Shown: positions 1 to 8,821, numbered from the stretch's first letter. The stretch is 64,000 nt of DNA from Pseudomonas sp. UBA4617 (GCF_002386445.1 NZ_DGIR01000052.1:42162-106161), one strand, 5' to 3'. A program made the numbers and translations. The notes: generated by a model not told the origin, from the sequence alone.

Positions 1-1
1 G

Positions 2-1090
2 CAGGTCGGCTCTTCAGCCGGCTTCGCCATGGTCTTCGCCCTGCTGCTGGCGGCAATCATCTGGAACCTCGGCACCTGGTGGCTGGGCCTGCCGGCCTCC
101 TCTTCGCACACCCTGATCGGTTCGATCATCGGCGTCGGCGTGGCCAATGCGCTGATGCATGGGCGTGACGGCACCAGCGGGGTGGACTGGTCCCAGGCCA
201 GCAAGGTCGGCTATGCCCTGCTGTTCTCACCCCTGATCGGTTTCGTCTGTGCCGCCCTGCTGCTGGTGGCATTGCGGGCGCTGGTCAAGCGCAAGGCACT
301 GTACCAGGCACCGCAGAGGCAAACGCCACCGCCGTGGTGGATTCGCGGCGTGCTGAACAAGACCATGCCCACCGAGCAGGCGCTGCAGTTTTCCGCCATT
401 GCCGAGGTTACCCGCCAGGCGCTGGTACGCAGTGCCCCGCAAGCCGCCCCGGCCGACCCGCGGCAGGTGCTGACCACTTTCATTGCCCAGCCCAAGGCCA
501 GCCCGCAACTGGTGCCGGCGCTGGCGGCACTGACCGGCATGATCGGCCAGCAGGTCAAGGGCTATGGTTCGCTCAAGCGAGTACCGGCCGAGGCCATGGC
601 CAACGTGCGCAATGACATGTACCTGGCCAGCGAAGCCATCCGCCTGATCGAGAAAAGCCTGGTGAGCTTCGATGCCGACACCCGCAGCCATGTGCAGTTG
701 TTCAAGACCCAACTGGATGATGCTACCCGCTACATCCCGCTGTGGGTGAAGGTGGCCGTGGCCATCGCGTTGGGGTTGGGGACCATGGTTGGCTGGCGGC
801 GCATCGTAGTGACGGTGGGCGAAAACATCGGCAAGACCCATCTCAGCTACGCCCAGGGCGCTTCGGCCGAACTGGTGGCGATGTGTACTATTGGCGCAGC
901 GGACCTGTTCGGGTTACCGGTGTCGACCACTCATGTGCTGAGCTCCGGCGTCGCCGGGACCATGATGGCCAACGGGTCGGGCCTGCAGAAGCGCACACTG
1001 GTCCATTTGTTACTGGCCTGGGTGCTGACATTGCCGGCGGCGATGCTGTTGGCTGGCAGCCTTTACTGGCTGATGCCCGCCATTTTCTGA
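2..1090 (+). CDS. pitA: PitA-type low-affinity inorganic phosphate transporter, 5' truncated by window edge
   Basis: This is an inner-membrane phosphate:H+ symporter of the PiT family, which imports metal-phosphate at low affinity. The frame is open from base 2, so the true start lies upstream and roughly the last 360 residues are present. Both halves of the PiT duplicated signature are visible: LPASSSHTLIGSIIGVG near the start and GLPVSTTHVLSSGVAGTM near residue 300. Between them is the long hydrophilic central loop, rich in Ala, Pro and Arg, that is typical of proteobacterial PitA. Hydrophobic segments flank each signature, and the protein ends in a membrane segment (LLLAWVLTLPAAMLLAGSLY). 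No PhoU-like partner is seen downstream. The family call is firm; the exact paralogue is uncertain because the N-terminus is missing. Confidence 0.9.
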   Translation, partial: QVGSSAGFAMVFALLLAAIIWNLGTWWLGLPASSSHTLIGSIIGVGVANALMHGRDGTSGVDWSQASKVGYALLFSPLIGFVCAALLLVALRALVKRKALYQAPQRQTPPPWWIRGVLNKTMPTEQALQFSAIAEVTRQALVRSAPQAAPADPRQVLTTFIAQPKASPQLVPALAALTGMIGQQVKGYGSLKRVPAEAMANVRNDMYLASEAIRLIEKSLVSFDADTRSHVQLFKTQLDDATRYIPLWVKVAVAIALGLGTMVGWRRIVVTVGENIGKTHLSYAQGASAELVAMCTIGAADLFGLPVSTTHVLSSGVAGTMMANGSGLQKRTLVHLLLAWVLTLPAAMLLAGSLYWLMPAIF

Positions 1091-1221
1091 AACCCGCTCG
1101 CAAATCACGCAGTGTGGACGAACCCGTCAGGCCCTAGCAACTGACATATCTGCCAGTAGAGGAAAAGCTAAGGTCTGCTGATGATGATGCTTCCATCAAT
1201 CACCGCAGAAGGCGACGCATC

Positions 1222-1614
1222 ATGGCATACCAACACCAAGCGTTCGATTTCAAAAATGACAAGAGACGAGCTACAAACCAAGGCGAGTTCAAGGTAAAAC
1301 TGACGCATGACGGCGTTCCGAAAGAGCTCGTGTTAACGCAAGTCCATTTCTCCCGAGTTATGATTTTCGGAATGGATGACCGTTACTTCCTGTTGATTGG
1401 TTGCTCCACTGGGCTGGCGGTAGGGCGCCATGTGGTCGGGCAGAATCAGGGCGATCATTACGCACAGCTGGTGGTGGACAACGACAGCAAAGGTTTAGCC
1501 ACCAGTGGCGAAATCTACATCATTGCAGCCAACGACAACGTCGTGAGTGGCAGTTTCAAAGTCAGCTATGACCACGGCTTCACGGCTGAAGGCAATTTCA
1601 CCGTGAGCCCGTGA
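1222..1614 (+). CDS. Orphan protein of unknown function, 130 aa, low G+C
   Basis: I do not recognise this protein. It starts at ATG with a GAAGG-like ribosome site about 8 bases upstream. It has no signal peptide and no membrane segment. Alternating hydrophobic and polar stretches with many Gly, Asn and Asp suggest a beta-rich soluble fold; examples are HYAQLVVDNDSKGL and GEIYIIAANDNVVSG. G+C counted over six sequence lines is about 53%, against about 63% for its Pseudomonas neighbours. Codons such as AAA, TTA and TTC/TTT are mixed in an atypical way. It stands alone between pitA and a convergent glutathione transferase gene. Recent acquisition is an inference from composition only. Confidence 0.7.
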   Translation: MAYQHQAFDFKNDKRRATNQGEFKVKLTHDGVPKELVLTQVHFSRVMIFGMDDRYFLLIGCSTGLAVGRHVVGQNQGDHYAQLVVDNDSKGLATSGEIYIIAANDNVVSGSFKVSYDHGFTAEGNFTVSP

Positions 1615-1718
1615 GCGCAGGGTGCGGGCCGTCACGAACAGGCGCTTGGGCAGGCCTGTCCGTTGACGGTTATTCCTTACCGGGTAGCACACACGCTTGC
1701 AGCGAACCACCTGCTCAC

Positions 1719-2411
1719 CTAAGGAATTGCCAGGCCCCGCTGCACCGCTGGCCGCTGCAGGAATATTGCCAGCACCCGCTGCACTTCCTTGAACTGCTCG
1801 AAACCGACCAGCTCGCGGGCGTTGTACCGCTCTACCAGGTTACGCACCCAAGGGAAGATTGCGATATCGGCGATGCTGTAGTCAGCGACCATCCAGTCCC
1901 GCCCCTGCAGATGCCGGTCCAGCACGCCGAGCAGGCGCCTGGATTCGTTGACATAGCGATCACGCGGGCGCTTGTCTTCGTATTCCTTGCCAGCAAAGAA
2001 GTGGAAAAAGCCCAGCTGGCCGAACATTGGCCCGATGCCGCCCATCTGGAACATCAGCCACTGAAGCGTCTGATAGCGCTGGGCCGGGTCGTGGCTCAGC
2101 AACTGCCCACTCTTTTCCGCCAGGTACTGCAGGATCGCGCCTGATTCGAACAGCGCCAGCGGCTGGCCGCCCGGCCCATCGGGGTCGAGGATGGCGGGGA
2201 TCTTGTTGTTGGCACTGAGCGAGATGAATTCGGGGCTCAGCTGGTCATCGTTGTCGAAACTGACCTTGTGCGGCTCGTAGGCCAGGCCGATTTCCTCCAG
2301 CATGATCGACACTTTGACGCCATTGGGCGTGGGCAGCGAATACAGCTGCAAGCGCTCGGGGTGTCGCGCCGGCCATTTACGGGTGATGGGGAATGCGCTC
2401 AGATCGGTCAT
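1719..2411 (-). CDS. Glutathione S-transferase family protein (YfcG/Ure2p-like, nu-class type)
   Basis: This is a cytoplasmic glutathione-dependent transferase or disulfide-bond reductase of 230 residues. An N-terminal thioredoxin-like domain (about 20-110) carries the TPNG element (PTPNGVKVS) that in YfcG-type enzymes supplies the Thr/Asn contacts to glutathione. It also has the cis-proline motif NNKIPAI and the glutathione-binding ESGAILQYLAEK. A helical C-terminal domain follows, with the N-capping SIADIAIFPW motif. Close similarity to E. coli YfcG in the pattern TPNG...NNKIPAI...LFESGAIL supports a nu-class assignment, and those enzymes are efficient disulfide-bond reductases. The gene is transcribed alone, convergent with the orphan gene upstream in the window. 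The natural substrate cannot be told from sequence. Confidence 0.85.
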   Translation of the reverse strand: MTDLSAFPITRKWPARHPERLQLYSLPTPNGVKVSIMLEEIGLAYEPHKVSFDNDDQLSPEFISLSANNKIPAILDPDGPGGQPLALFESGAILQYLAEKSGQLLSHDPAQRYQTLQWLMFQMGGIGPMFGQLGFFHFFAGKEYEDKRPRDRYVNESRRLLGVLDRHLQGRDWMVADYSIADIAIFPWVRNLVERYNARELVGFEQFKEVQRVLAIFLQRPAVQRGLAIP

Positions 2412-2519
2412 GCCTGGCCCCTGCAGAAATGAAAGCGACTACTTTAGGGGCAACGTCGCGGTTTGACCATCGCCTGGCAGATGAACGAAGCGCGGCTCCC
2501 TGCCGCGCCCGAGCGGCAA

Positions 2520-3293
2520 TCAGTAGCGCGGCGCCACCGCCTCGGCGCCCTGCGAGATGATCACCTCGACACGACGGTTGAGCTGGCGCGATTGCGCATC
2601 GGCATTGCTCGCCACCGGGTACTCCTTGCCATAGCCGGCAGTGGTAATACGCGCGGCCGCCACACCCTGGCGACGCAAGGCATTGGCTACGGATACGGCA
2701 CGTCGTTCTGACAGCTGCTGATTGAAGGCATCGCTACCGGTGGAGTCGGTGAACCCTTCCACCAGCACCTTGCGCTCCGGGTTGGCCAGCAGGTACTCAG
2801 CCAGTTGCCGGATGTTTCGTTGGCTGCTGCCGCGCAGTTCCGCACGGCCGGTATCGAACAACACATCGCCGAAGGTCACCACGGTACCGCGCTCGGTCTG
2901 TTTGGCCTTGAGCGCCTGCAGCGCCTTCAGTTGGGCGGTACGCACGTCCAGCCGCGCCTGGGTACGTTGCGCCTCGATACCCTGCAAGCCGGCTTCCGCC
3001 TGGCGCAGCAGGATGGTCTGCTCGGCGCTTTCGATCTTGCGCTGGGCCAGATAGGCCAGTTGCTCGACGTCGGGCGATTTACGATTGTTCAATGAAGCCC
3101 CTTCGGCCTTGCCCAGGGCGATGTAGGCTTCCTGGGTTTCCAGTGCGGCAATCCGGCTGGCCTCAGGCTTGCCCTGCAGTACCGAGTAGGCCTCACGGGC
3201 CTCCAGCAGGCGGGCGTTTTCCGGCGTGGCAGCGCAGCCGGCCAGCAGCAGACCAAGTAGCGAAACCATTGTAAACAGGGGGCGTTTCGACAT
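2520..3293 (-). CDS. OmpA-family lipoprotein with C-terminal peptidoglycan-binding domain
   Basis: This is an outer-membrane-anchored lipoprotein that should bind peptidoglycan. From the chosen ATG the protein is 257 residues. I prefer this start to the ATG 15 bases upstream because AAGGA lies 7 bases before it and the upstream ATG has no site. A lipobox is visible (LLLAGC, about residues 15-20). The middle is an Ala/Glu/Gln-rich helical stalk with a DUF4398-like look (EAYSVLQGKPEASRIAALETQEAY). The C-terminal OmpA domain begins at VVTFGDVLFDTG and has the diaminopimelate-binding pattern GFTDSTGSDAFNQQLSERRA and the closing NRRVEVII. It follows the DUF4398 lipoprotein gene closely on the same strand, so the two are probably cotranscribed and act together in the envelope. 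Confidence 0.88.
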   Translation of the reverse strand: MSKRPLFTMVSLLGLLLAGCAATPENARLLEAREAYSVLQGKPEASRIAALETQEAYIALGKAEGASLNNRKSPDVEQLAYLAQRKIESAEQTILLRQAEAGLQGIEAQRTQARLDVRTAQLKALQALKAKQTERGTVVTFGDVLFDTGRAELRGSSQRNIRQLAEYLLANPERKVLVEGFTDSTGSDAFNQQLSERRAVSVANALRRQGVAAARITTAGYGKEYPVASNADAQSRQLNRRVEVIISQGAEAVAPRY

Positions 3294-3304
3294 GTTCGTG
3301 TCCT

Positions 3305-3685
3305 TCATTGGATGGCGTTTTGCGGCGCTTCGAGCATTTCCTGGCGGAGCACCTCGATGCCTTTGCGGGCGATATCCAGTTGTTCCTGGCGTTTAGCGGC
3401 CATGGCCTTGCGCTCGGCCAGACGGGCATCGGCCTCGGCCTGCTCGGCCAGCCGGCGGACCAGTTCGAGGTCGTCCTGGCCGAGGGCGCGATCCATGGCG
3501 CTGAGCTTGTCCTGGGCCGCGCGCATCTCGACCGGGGCATATTGCGTGGCACCGGCAGACACCGCGCGATTGACCGCGCTTCGCGTCAGTTCGATCTGCT
3601 CGTTGGGCACGAGGGCGCTGGCGCAGCCGCCGAGCAATATCAGCGAGCCGACGAGCACGCTTTTGACTGTGGATCTGGCACGCAT
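3305..3685 (-). CDS. DUF4398-type small lipoprotein, 126 aa
   Basis: The protein starts at the ATG preceded by GGAGA at a good distance. The longer open frame upstream lacks a signal sequence and is not used. MRARSTVKSVLVGSLILLGGCAS is a lipoprotein signal with lipobox LLGGC (Cys21). The remainder is a single Ala/Glu/Arg-rich helical region with the YAPVEMRAAQDKL pattern of DUF4398 proteins, and a likely coiled coil follows (AEQAEADARLAERKAMAAKR). The stop is 11 bases before the start of the OmpA-type lipoprotein gene, so the pair looks like a two-gene operon. Family members of this kind are usually found beside OmpA-domain proteins. Their molecular role is not established. Confidence 0.8.
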   Translation of the reverse strand: MRARSTVKSVLVGSLILLGGCASALVPNEQIELTRSAVNRAVSAGATQYAPVEMRAAQDKLSAMDRALGQDDLELVRRLAEQAEADARLAERKAMAAKRQEQLDIARKGIEVLRQEMLEAPQNAIQ

Positions 3686-3966
3686 GAAAGGGTCTCCTTG
3701 AATGCGCCTGCAAAGGTTTCGGGCATGACGTTGCCGCCGTTGCCGGAGTGGTCGATGCAGAAGGTTGGGCAGGAACCAGGATGGCGGTGAGAAGCCCTTC
3801 CGCGTCAGCGGGCCGGGCAAGGGGGCAGCGTGAAATACGTGCGGGTCATCCTGGGCTTCTTGTGGTGAAGACGCGGCCAGAGTAGTGCGAAAAACGGGAG
3901 GCCCAAATCGGACCTATCCGTGAAAGAGGTGCGTTTTTTCAACAGGCAGGCGGCATGGCGTCGGGT

Positions 3967-4464
3967 TCAACCCTGGCCATGCGCCTTGAGCTTGAGCTTT
4001 TCCGTGTCCACGCGCACGAACACCGAGTCGGCACTGACCGTCAGTACATCACCGGCCCAGACCTCGCAGAGCACCCGCGTCTTGCGCCCCACCTCACCTT
4101 CCACGCGGGCCTTGAGCAGCAACTCGACGCCCATCGGTGTAGGTTTCAGGTAGTTCAGGCTGAGTGTGCCAGTGACGCAATCGATACGCGGCAGGCTCCC
4201 CGCTTCACGGCCTTCGGCGCGGTAGTGGTAGGCCATCGCCGTCCAGTTGGAGTGGCAGTCCACCAGCATTGCCAGCAAACCACCGTAGACCAGGCCGGGC
4301 CAGCCGATGAAGGTGCTGTCTGGTGCATGCCGGGATACCAGATGGACGCCGTCAGCGTCCCAGTGGCTTTGCAGGTGCAGGCCGCCGGGATGGGAGCAAC
4401 CGCAGCCGTAGCAGGTGCCGTCGGGTGCAGCCAGGGCCTGGAGGGAAAGGGGCTGGTCGTTCAT
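3967..4464 (-). CDS. Hotdog-fold acyl-CoA thioesterase (PaaI/4HBT family)
   Basis: This is a predicted cytoplasmic acyl-CoA thioesterase of 165 residues from the preferred ATG, which has AGGA five bases before it; an in-frame GTG/ATG further upstream is less likely. The N-terminus has a CYGCGCSHPGGLHL segment, a Cys-rich lead-in common to one branch of the hotdog superfamily. The central helix carries GLVYGGLLAMLVDCHSNW, which matches the G-x-hydrophobic-G-G-x2-A-x-hydrophobic-D pattern of PaaI-type thioesterases, where the acidic residue takes part in catalysis. The strand LNYLKPTPMG follows. No operon partner is visible; the next gene, a permease, ends 55 bases upstream on the same strand. 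The substrate is unknown. Confidence 0.8.
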   Translation of the reverse strand: MNDQPLSLQALAAPDGTCYGCGCSHPGGLHLQSHWDADGVHLVSRHAPDSTFIGWPGLVYGGLLAMLVDCHSNWTAMAYHYRAEGREAGSLPRIDCVTGTLSLNYLKPTPMGVELLLKARVEGEVGRKTRVLCEVWAGDVLTVSADSVFVRVDTEKLKLKAHGQG

Positions 4465-4519
4465 ACGCATCCTGTGCTTGTTGGAATGGGGGCGATAGGC
4501 CCCCATTTAAGCAGAAACA

Positions 4520-5902
4520 TCAAGCTGGCTGGGTGACTGCCTTGCCGCGCTTCTGGGTCAGCGCCACCAGCAGGATGAACAGGGTCACACCTGCGGTCAT
4601 CAGGGTCTCGTAGCGGTAGGCATCACTGAACAGCATGTAGCCCAGGACCATGACGATGGTGCCAATCACCAGCCAGGTCAGCCACGGGAACAGCCACATC
4701 TTCAGTTCCAGCCGGCGCCCCTCGCGCTCGGCACGGGCACGCATGCGCAGCTGCGACACGGCTATCACCAGGTATACCAGCAAGGCGATGGCACCGGTTG
4801 TGGACAGCAGGAAGCCGAACACTTTGCCGGGGAACACATAGTTGACGAAGCAACCGGCAAAACCGGCCAGGGTAGAGAAAAGCACCGCCACGGTCGGTAC
4901 CCCAGCGCCGGAGATACGCTTGGTCACGCTCAGCGCCTGGTCACGGGCACCCAGCGAATAGAGCATGCGCGACGCGGTATACAGGCCCGAGTTCATGCAA
5001 CTGGTCACGGCCACCAGCACCACCAGGTCGACCAGCAGCTTGGCACCCGGCACATTCAGCACTTCCAGCACGCGCTGGAACGAACCCACCGCTTTCAGCC
5101 CCGGGTCGTTCCAGGCCACCAGCGATACCACCAGGAAGATCGACGCCAGGTAGAAGATGGCGATGCGGTACACCACCAGGTTGGTGGCGCGGCGGATCTT
5201 GTCTTTCGGGTTGGCGGTTTCGTCCGCAGCGATGGTCACGATCTCGGCGCCGAAGAACGAGAAGATGGTGATCAGCACGCCACCCAGCACGGTGCCGAAA
5301 CCGTTGGGCATGAAGCCGCCGTGGTCCCACAGCCGGCTGACTCCGGACACCTCGGCCAGCGGCCAGACGCCGAACACTGCCAGGCTGCAGACCGCGATGA
5401 AGGCGATGATCGCTACCACCTTGACCAGGGCAAACCAGTATTCGAAGGCGCCGAAGTTCTTCACGCTGATCAGGTTGGTACCCGACAGCACCAGCATGAT
5501 CAGGAAAGCAAACAGCCAGGACGGCACAGCGGGGAAGTAGGCATGCAGGATATCGGCACCGGCGATCGCCTCGACCGGGATGATCAGCACCCAGAACCAC
5601 CAGTACAGCCAGCCGATGGTAAAGCCTGCCCAGGGGCCGATGGCTTCGGAAGCATAGGTGGAGAACGAGCCGCTATTGGGGTTGGCGATGGCCATTTCGC
5701 CCAGCATGCGCATGACCAGCAGCACCAGCAGGCCGGTCATGGCGTAGGAAATGAGGATGGCCGGGCCAGCGGTGGCGATGGCGTTGGAAGAGCCGATGAA
5801 CAGGCCGGCGCCGATGATGCCGGCGATAGAGATCATGGATACCTGACGAGAGGTCAGGCCGTGCTGCAGGGTGCGCTGTTTGTTGTTGTGTAGCGAAGCC
5901 AT
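4520..5902 (-). CDS. gabP: Amino-acid permease, GABA permease type (APC superfamily)
   Basis: This is an inner-membrane amino-acid:H+ symporter of 460 residues with about 12 membrane segments. Diagnostic elements are the early SMISIAGIIGAGLFIGSSNAI (the unwound first helix of APC transporters) and YAMTGLLVLLVMRMLGEMA. The conserved FFGAEIVTIAADETANP is the amino-acid-transporter family signature shared with E. coli GabP. The C-terminal tail is short and basic. It diverges from a LysR-type regulator gene across a 255-base gap, and a class III aminotransferase lies beyond, which suggests uptake and deamination of the same omega-amino acid. GABA, 5-aminovalerate or a related compound are all possible; the gene symbol is by similarity only. 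Confidence 0.8.
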   Translation of the reverse strand: MASLHNNKQRTLQHGLTSRQVSMISIAGIIGAGLFIGSSNAIATAGPAILISYAMTGLLVLLVMRMLGEMAIANPNSGSFSTYASEAIGPWAGFTIGWLYWWFWVLIIPVEAIAGADILHAYFPAVPSWLFAFLIMLVLSGTNLISVKNFGAFEYWFALVKVVAIIAFIAVCSLAVFGVWPLAEVSGVSRLWDHGGFMPNGFGTVLGGVLITIFSFFGAEIVTIAADETANPKDKIRRATNLVVYRIAIFYLASIFLVVSLVAWNDPGLKAVGSFQRVLEVLNVPGAKLLVDLVVLVAVTSCMNSGLYTASRMLYSLGARDQALSVTKRISGAGVPTVAVLFSTLAGFAGCFVNYVFPGKVFGFLLSTTGAIALLVYLVIAVSQLRMRARAEREGRRLELKMWLFPWLTWLVIGTIVMVLGYMLFSDAYRYETLMTAGVTLFILLVALTQKRGKAVTQPA

Positions 5903-6157
5903 GAATAACCCTCGAATGGCTCGGCCGCGGCGAAGCGGCGGAAGACTGGAGCAGAATTCTGGTCAAGTTCTGATGTTGGTTATTGTTGTTTTGCAGATGT
6001 TGGAAAAACCTACTGGCCTCCTCTTCGCACAACCAGTTGTCATCATTGATCCAGGTCAGTATTAATCTATAGGCCGGGGTCAACAAACGACCTTTTCGAA
6101 ACACATCATTCCGCTACAGAATGAACTTCTTCCTTTTTTGCTCGGTATTTGCCCCTC

Positions 6158-7054
6158 ATGTCCAAACGCCTGATGCCTTCGACTACCGCCCTTCAGTGCT
6201 TCGAAGCGGCCGCGCGTCACCTCAGTTTCACCCGCGCGGCGCAGGAACTGCACCTGACCCAGAGTGCGGTCAGCAAGCAGGTGGCACAGCTCGAGGACAT
6301 GCTGGCGCACTCGCTGTTCCAGCGCATTCGCCGCCGCCTGCACCTGACCCCGGCCGGTGCGCTGTACCTCACCGAAGTGAACAAGATCCTCACCCAGATC
6401 GACATTTCCAGCCGTTACATCCTCAGCTACGGCGACGAGACCGAAGTGCTGCGCATTGCCACCCAGCCCACCTTCGGTGCGCGCTGGCTGGTGCCGCGGC
6501 TGAAAGGTTTCGGTGACCGCTACCCGCGCATTCACCTGGACATCCGCAACGAGCTCGAGCCATTCGACCTGGTCCAGGCCAAGGCCGACATCGCTTTCTT
6601 CTTCGGCCAGGGCACCTGGCCCGGGGCAACCTGCATCGAGCTGTTCAGCGAAGAGGTGGTACCGGTGTGCAGCCCGCAGCTGCTGGCCAGCCACCGTTTC
6701 GACAGCGCCCAGGCACTGGCCGAGCACCGCCTGCTGCAATGCGTGTCGCGCCCGGAAGCCTGGCACGAATGGTTCCTGGGGCTGGGCTTGCACAGCCAGA
6801 ACAGCTACCACGGGCCGCGCTTCGACACGTTCTACCTGTGCATCCGCGCGGCCATTGCCGGCTGCGGTATCGCGTTGATCCCGCGCTACCTGGTGGCCGA
6901 AGAGCTGAGCGAGGGCAAGCTGGTAGTGGCCTGGGACCACCCGGTGGCGAGCAATGGCCGGCACTTCATCGCGCACGCCGAGCATGCGGCCGAAGTGCCC
7001 AAGGTGAGGGCCTTCGTGCAGTGGATTCGCGAGCGGGTGGCTGAGGGGGACTGA
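6158..7054 (+). CDS. LysR-family transcriptional regulator (GcvA-like)
   Basis: This DNA-binding regulator has 298 residues. I use the ATG rather than an in-frame TTG nine bases earlier. The N-terminal winged helix-turn-helix reads ALQCFEAAARHLSFTRAAQELHLTQSAVSKQVAQLE, a classical LysR motif of the GcvA branch (ending SAVSKQ, then QRIRRRLHLTPAGALYL). The C-terminal effector domain follows from about residue 90 (RWLVPRLKGF...PRIHLDIR). The gene lies between the divergent permease and the codirectional aminotransferase, which begins 135 bases downstream. It therefore probably controls both, acting from the 255-base intergenic region. The inducer is not known. Confidence 0.9.
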   Translation: MSKRLMPSTTALQCFEAAARHLSFTRAAQELHLTQSAVSKQVAQLEDMLAHSLFQRIRRRLHLTPAGALYLTEVNKILTQIDISSRYILSYGDETEVLRIATQPTFGARWLVPRLKGFGDRYPRIHLDIRNELEPFDLVQAKADIAFFFGQGTWPGATCIELFSEEVVPVCSPQLLASHRFDSAQALAEHRLLQCVSRPEAWHEWFLGLGLHSQNSYHGPRFDTFYLCIRAAIAGCGIALIPRYLVAEELSEGKLVVAWDHPVASNGRHFIAHAEHAAEVPKVRAFVQWIRERVAEGD

Positions 7055-7189
7055 GTGGCCGGTACAGGCAGTACGAACTCGGCGACAAGGTCACGAATCC
7101 AAGGAATGACCGCAATCGAATAATTCGTTTGCGGAATAACTGGCCAACGCGCTTGGATAATAAGAAACCGAACAAAGGTCCGCGTGCCC

Positions 7190-8440
7190 ATGAACCAGGA
7201 AAGTATCAGCCAGTCCATTGCCATCGTTCATCCGATCACACTTTCCCATGGCCGTAATGCCGAAGTCTGGGACACCGACGGCAAACGCTACATCGACTTC
7301 GTCGGCGGTATCGGTGTACTCAACCTGGGCCACTGCAACCCGGCCGTGGTCGAGGCGATCCAGGCCCAGGCCAGCCGCCTGACCCACTCTGCCTTCAACG
7401 CCGCCCCGCACGGCCCGTACCTGGCGTTGATGGAGCAACTGACCCAGTTCGTGCCGGTCAGCTACCCACTGGCAGGCATGCTCACCAACAGCGGTGCGGA
7501 AGCGGCGGAAAACGCCCTGAAAGTGGCCCGCGGGGCCACCGGCAAGCGCGCCATCATCGCCTTCGATGGCGCCTTCCACGGCCGCACCCTGGCGACCCTG
7601 AACCTCAACGGCAAGGTTGCCCCGTACAAGCAACGGGTCGGCGAACTGCCCGGGCCGGTCTATCACCTGCCCTACCCCAGCACCGACACCGGGGTGACCT
7701 GCGAGCAGGCACTCAAGGCCATGGACCGCCTGTTCAGCGTCGAATTGGCGGTGGAGGACGTGGCTGCGTTCATCCTCGAGCCGGTGCAGGGCGAAGGCGG
7801 CTTCCTCGCCCTTGACCCGGCCTTTGCCCAGGCCTTGCGCCGTTTCTGCGACGAACGCGGCATCCTGATCATCATCGACGAGATCCAGTCGGGCTTCGGC
7901 CGTACCGGCCAGCGCTTCGCCTTCCCCCGCCTGGGCATCGAGCCGGACCTGCTGTTGCTGGCCAAGAGCATTGCCGGTGGCATGCCGCTGGGAGCAGTGG
8001 TCGGGCGCAAGGAACTGCTGGCAGCACTGCCCAAGGGCGGCCTGGGTGGCACCTATTCGGGCAACCCGATCGCCTGCGCAGCGGCCCTGGCCAGCCTGGC
8101 GCAGATGAGCGACGAAAACATCGCCACCTGGGGTGAGCGCCAGGAGCAGGCGATCGTGCGTCGTTTCGAGCGCTGGAAAACCACGGGCCTGAGCTCGTTC
8201 ATCGGGCGCCTGACCGGTGTCGGCGCCATGCGCGGCATCGAGCTGGCCAATGCCGACGGCAGCCCGGCGCCAGCGCAACTGGCCAAGGTGATGGAAGCGG
8301 CACGGGCCAGGGGCCTGCTGCTGATGCCCAGCGGCAAGGCCCGGCATATCATCCGCCTGCTGGCGCCGCTGACCATCGAAGCCGAGGTGCTTGAGGAAGG
8401 CCTGGACATCCTCGAGCAGTGCCTGGCAGAGCTGGGCTGA
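7190..8440 (+). CDS. Class III PLP-dependent aminotransferase (4-aminobutyrate / 2-aminoadipate transaminase type)
   Basis: This cytoplasmic PLP enzyme is 416 residues from the ATG; a GTG six bases upstream is an alternative because AAAGG is closer to it. Features in order are the substrate-entry segment WDTDGKRYIDFVGGIGVLNLGH, the cofactor phosphate site TNSGAEAAENALK, the ring-stacking AFHGRTL, the ring-nitrogen Asp in IIIDEIQSGFGRTG, and the Schiff-base lysine in LLAKSIAGGMPLGA (Lys259). It is one of the short class III enzymes resembling GabT. In P. putida KT2440 the equivalent locus (PP_4108, from memory) was reported to act as a 2-aminoadipate transaminase in D-lysine catabolism. The substrate is therefore left open between GABA-type compounds and 2-aminoadipate. 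Confidence 0.85.
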   Translation: MNQESISQSIAIVHPITLSHGRNAEVWDTDGKRYIDFVGGIGVLNLGHCNPAVVEAIQAQASRLTHSAFNAAPHGPYLALMEQLTQFVPVSYPLAGMLTNSGAEAAENALKVARGATGKRAIIAFDGAFHGRTLATLNLNGKVAPYKQRVGELPGPVYHLPYPSTDTGVTCEQALKAMDRLFSVELAVEDVAAFILEPVQGEGGFLALDPAFAQALRRFCDERGILIIIDEIQSGFGRTGQRFAFPRLGIEPDLLLLAKSIAGGMPLGAVVGRKELLAALPKGGLGGTYSGNPIACAAALASLAQMSDENIATWGERQEQAIVRRFERWKTTGLSSFIGRLTGVGAMRGIELANADGSPAPAQLAKVMEAARARGLLLMPSGKARHIIRLLAPLTIEAEVLEEGLDILEQCLAELG

Positions 8441-8443
8441 AGG

Positions 8444-8746
8444 TTACAGGCCGAGTTCTTGTGGGGTGAGCATGTCCGACTCGAAGGCAATCCAGCCGCC
8501 TTCGAGTTCGGCGTGGCCGTTGACGATCGGGCCGTAGTAGGCCAGGCCGTTCTCCAGCGTCACGCAGATGTGCGTGGCGGGCTTTTCCGGGGCTGCCAGC
8601 GTACCGACGAAATGCACTTTCTTCAGCGTTTCGGTGACGGCCTCCAGGCCAACGCGCATGCCCGGGTTCTCCGAGGCTTCGGCGTCGCCGCCACGGTCTT
8701 CGGCGCTGACGGTGATGGTGGCGATGTACGGGTACTGGCTGCTCAA
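8444..8746 (-). CDS. Conserved hypothetical protein, 100 aa
   Basis: I do not recognise a named family. The 100-residue protein begins MSSQYPYIATITVSAEDRGG and has no signal peptide or membrane segment. It is acidic, with a pattern of short strands (IATITVSAE, KVHFVGTLA, HICVTLENGLAYYGPI, GGWIAFES) suggesting a small alpha/beta fold. It converges on the aminotransferase gene with only a few bases between the stops. A small gene in this position next to fusA2 is typical of P. putida-group genomes (from memory), which supports it being real. No function is proposed. Confidence 0.6.
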   Translation of the reverse strand: MSSQYPYIATITVSAEDRGGDAEASENPGMRVGLEAVTETLKKVHFVGTLAAPEKPATHICVTLENGLAYYGPIVNGHAELEGGWIAFESDMLTPQELGL

Positions 8747-8821
8747 GCGGGGTTACCTCGGTGGGTGGGTAGGCGTATGGGCGCGTAGAGTACGGCAGGT
8801 GTTCCCGCTTGTCTCTACCGG

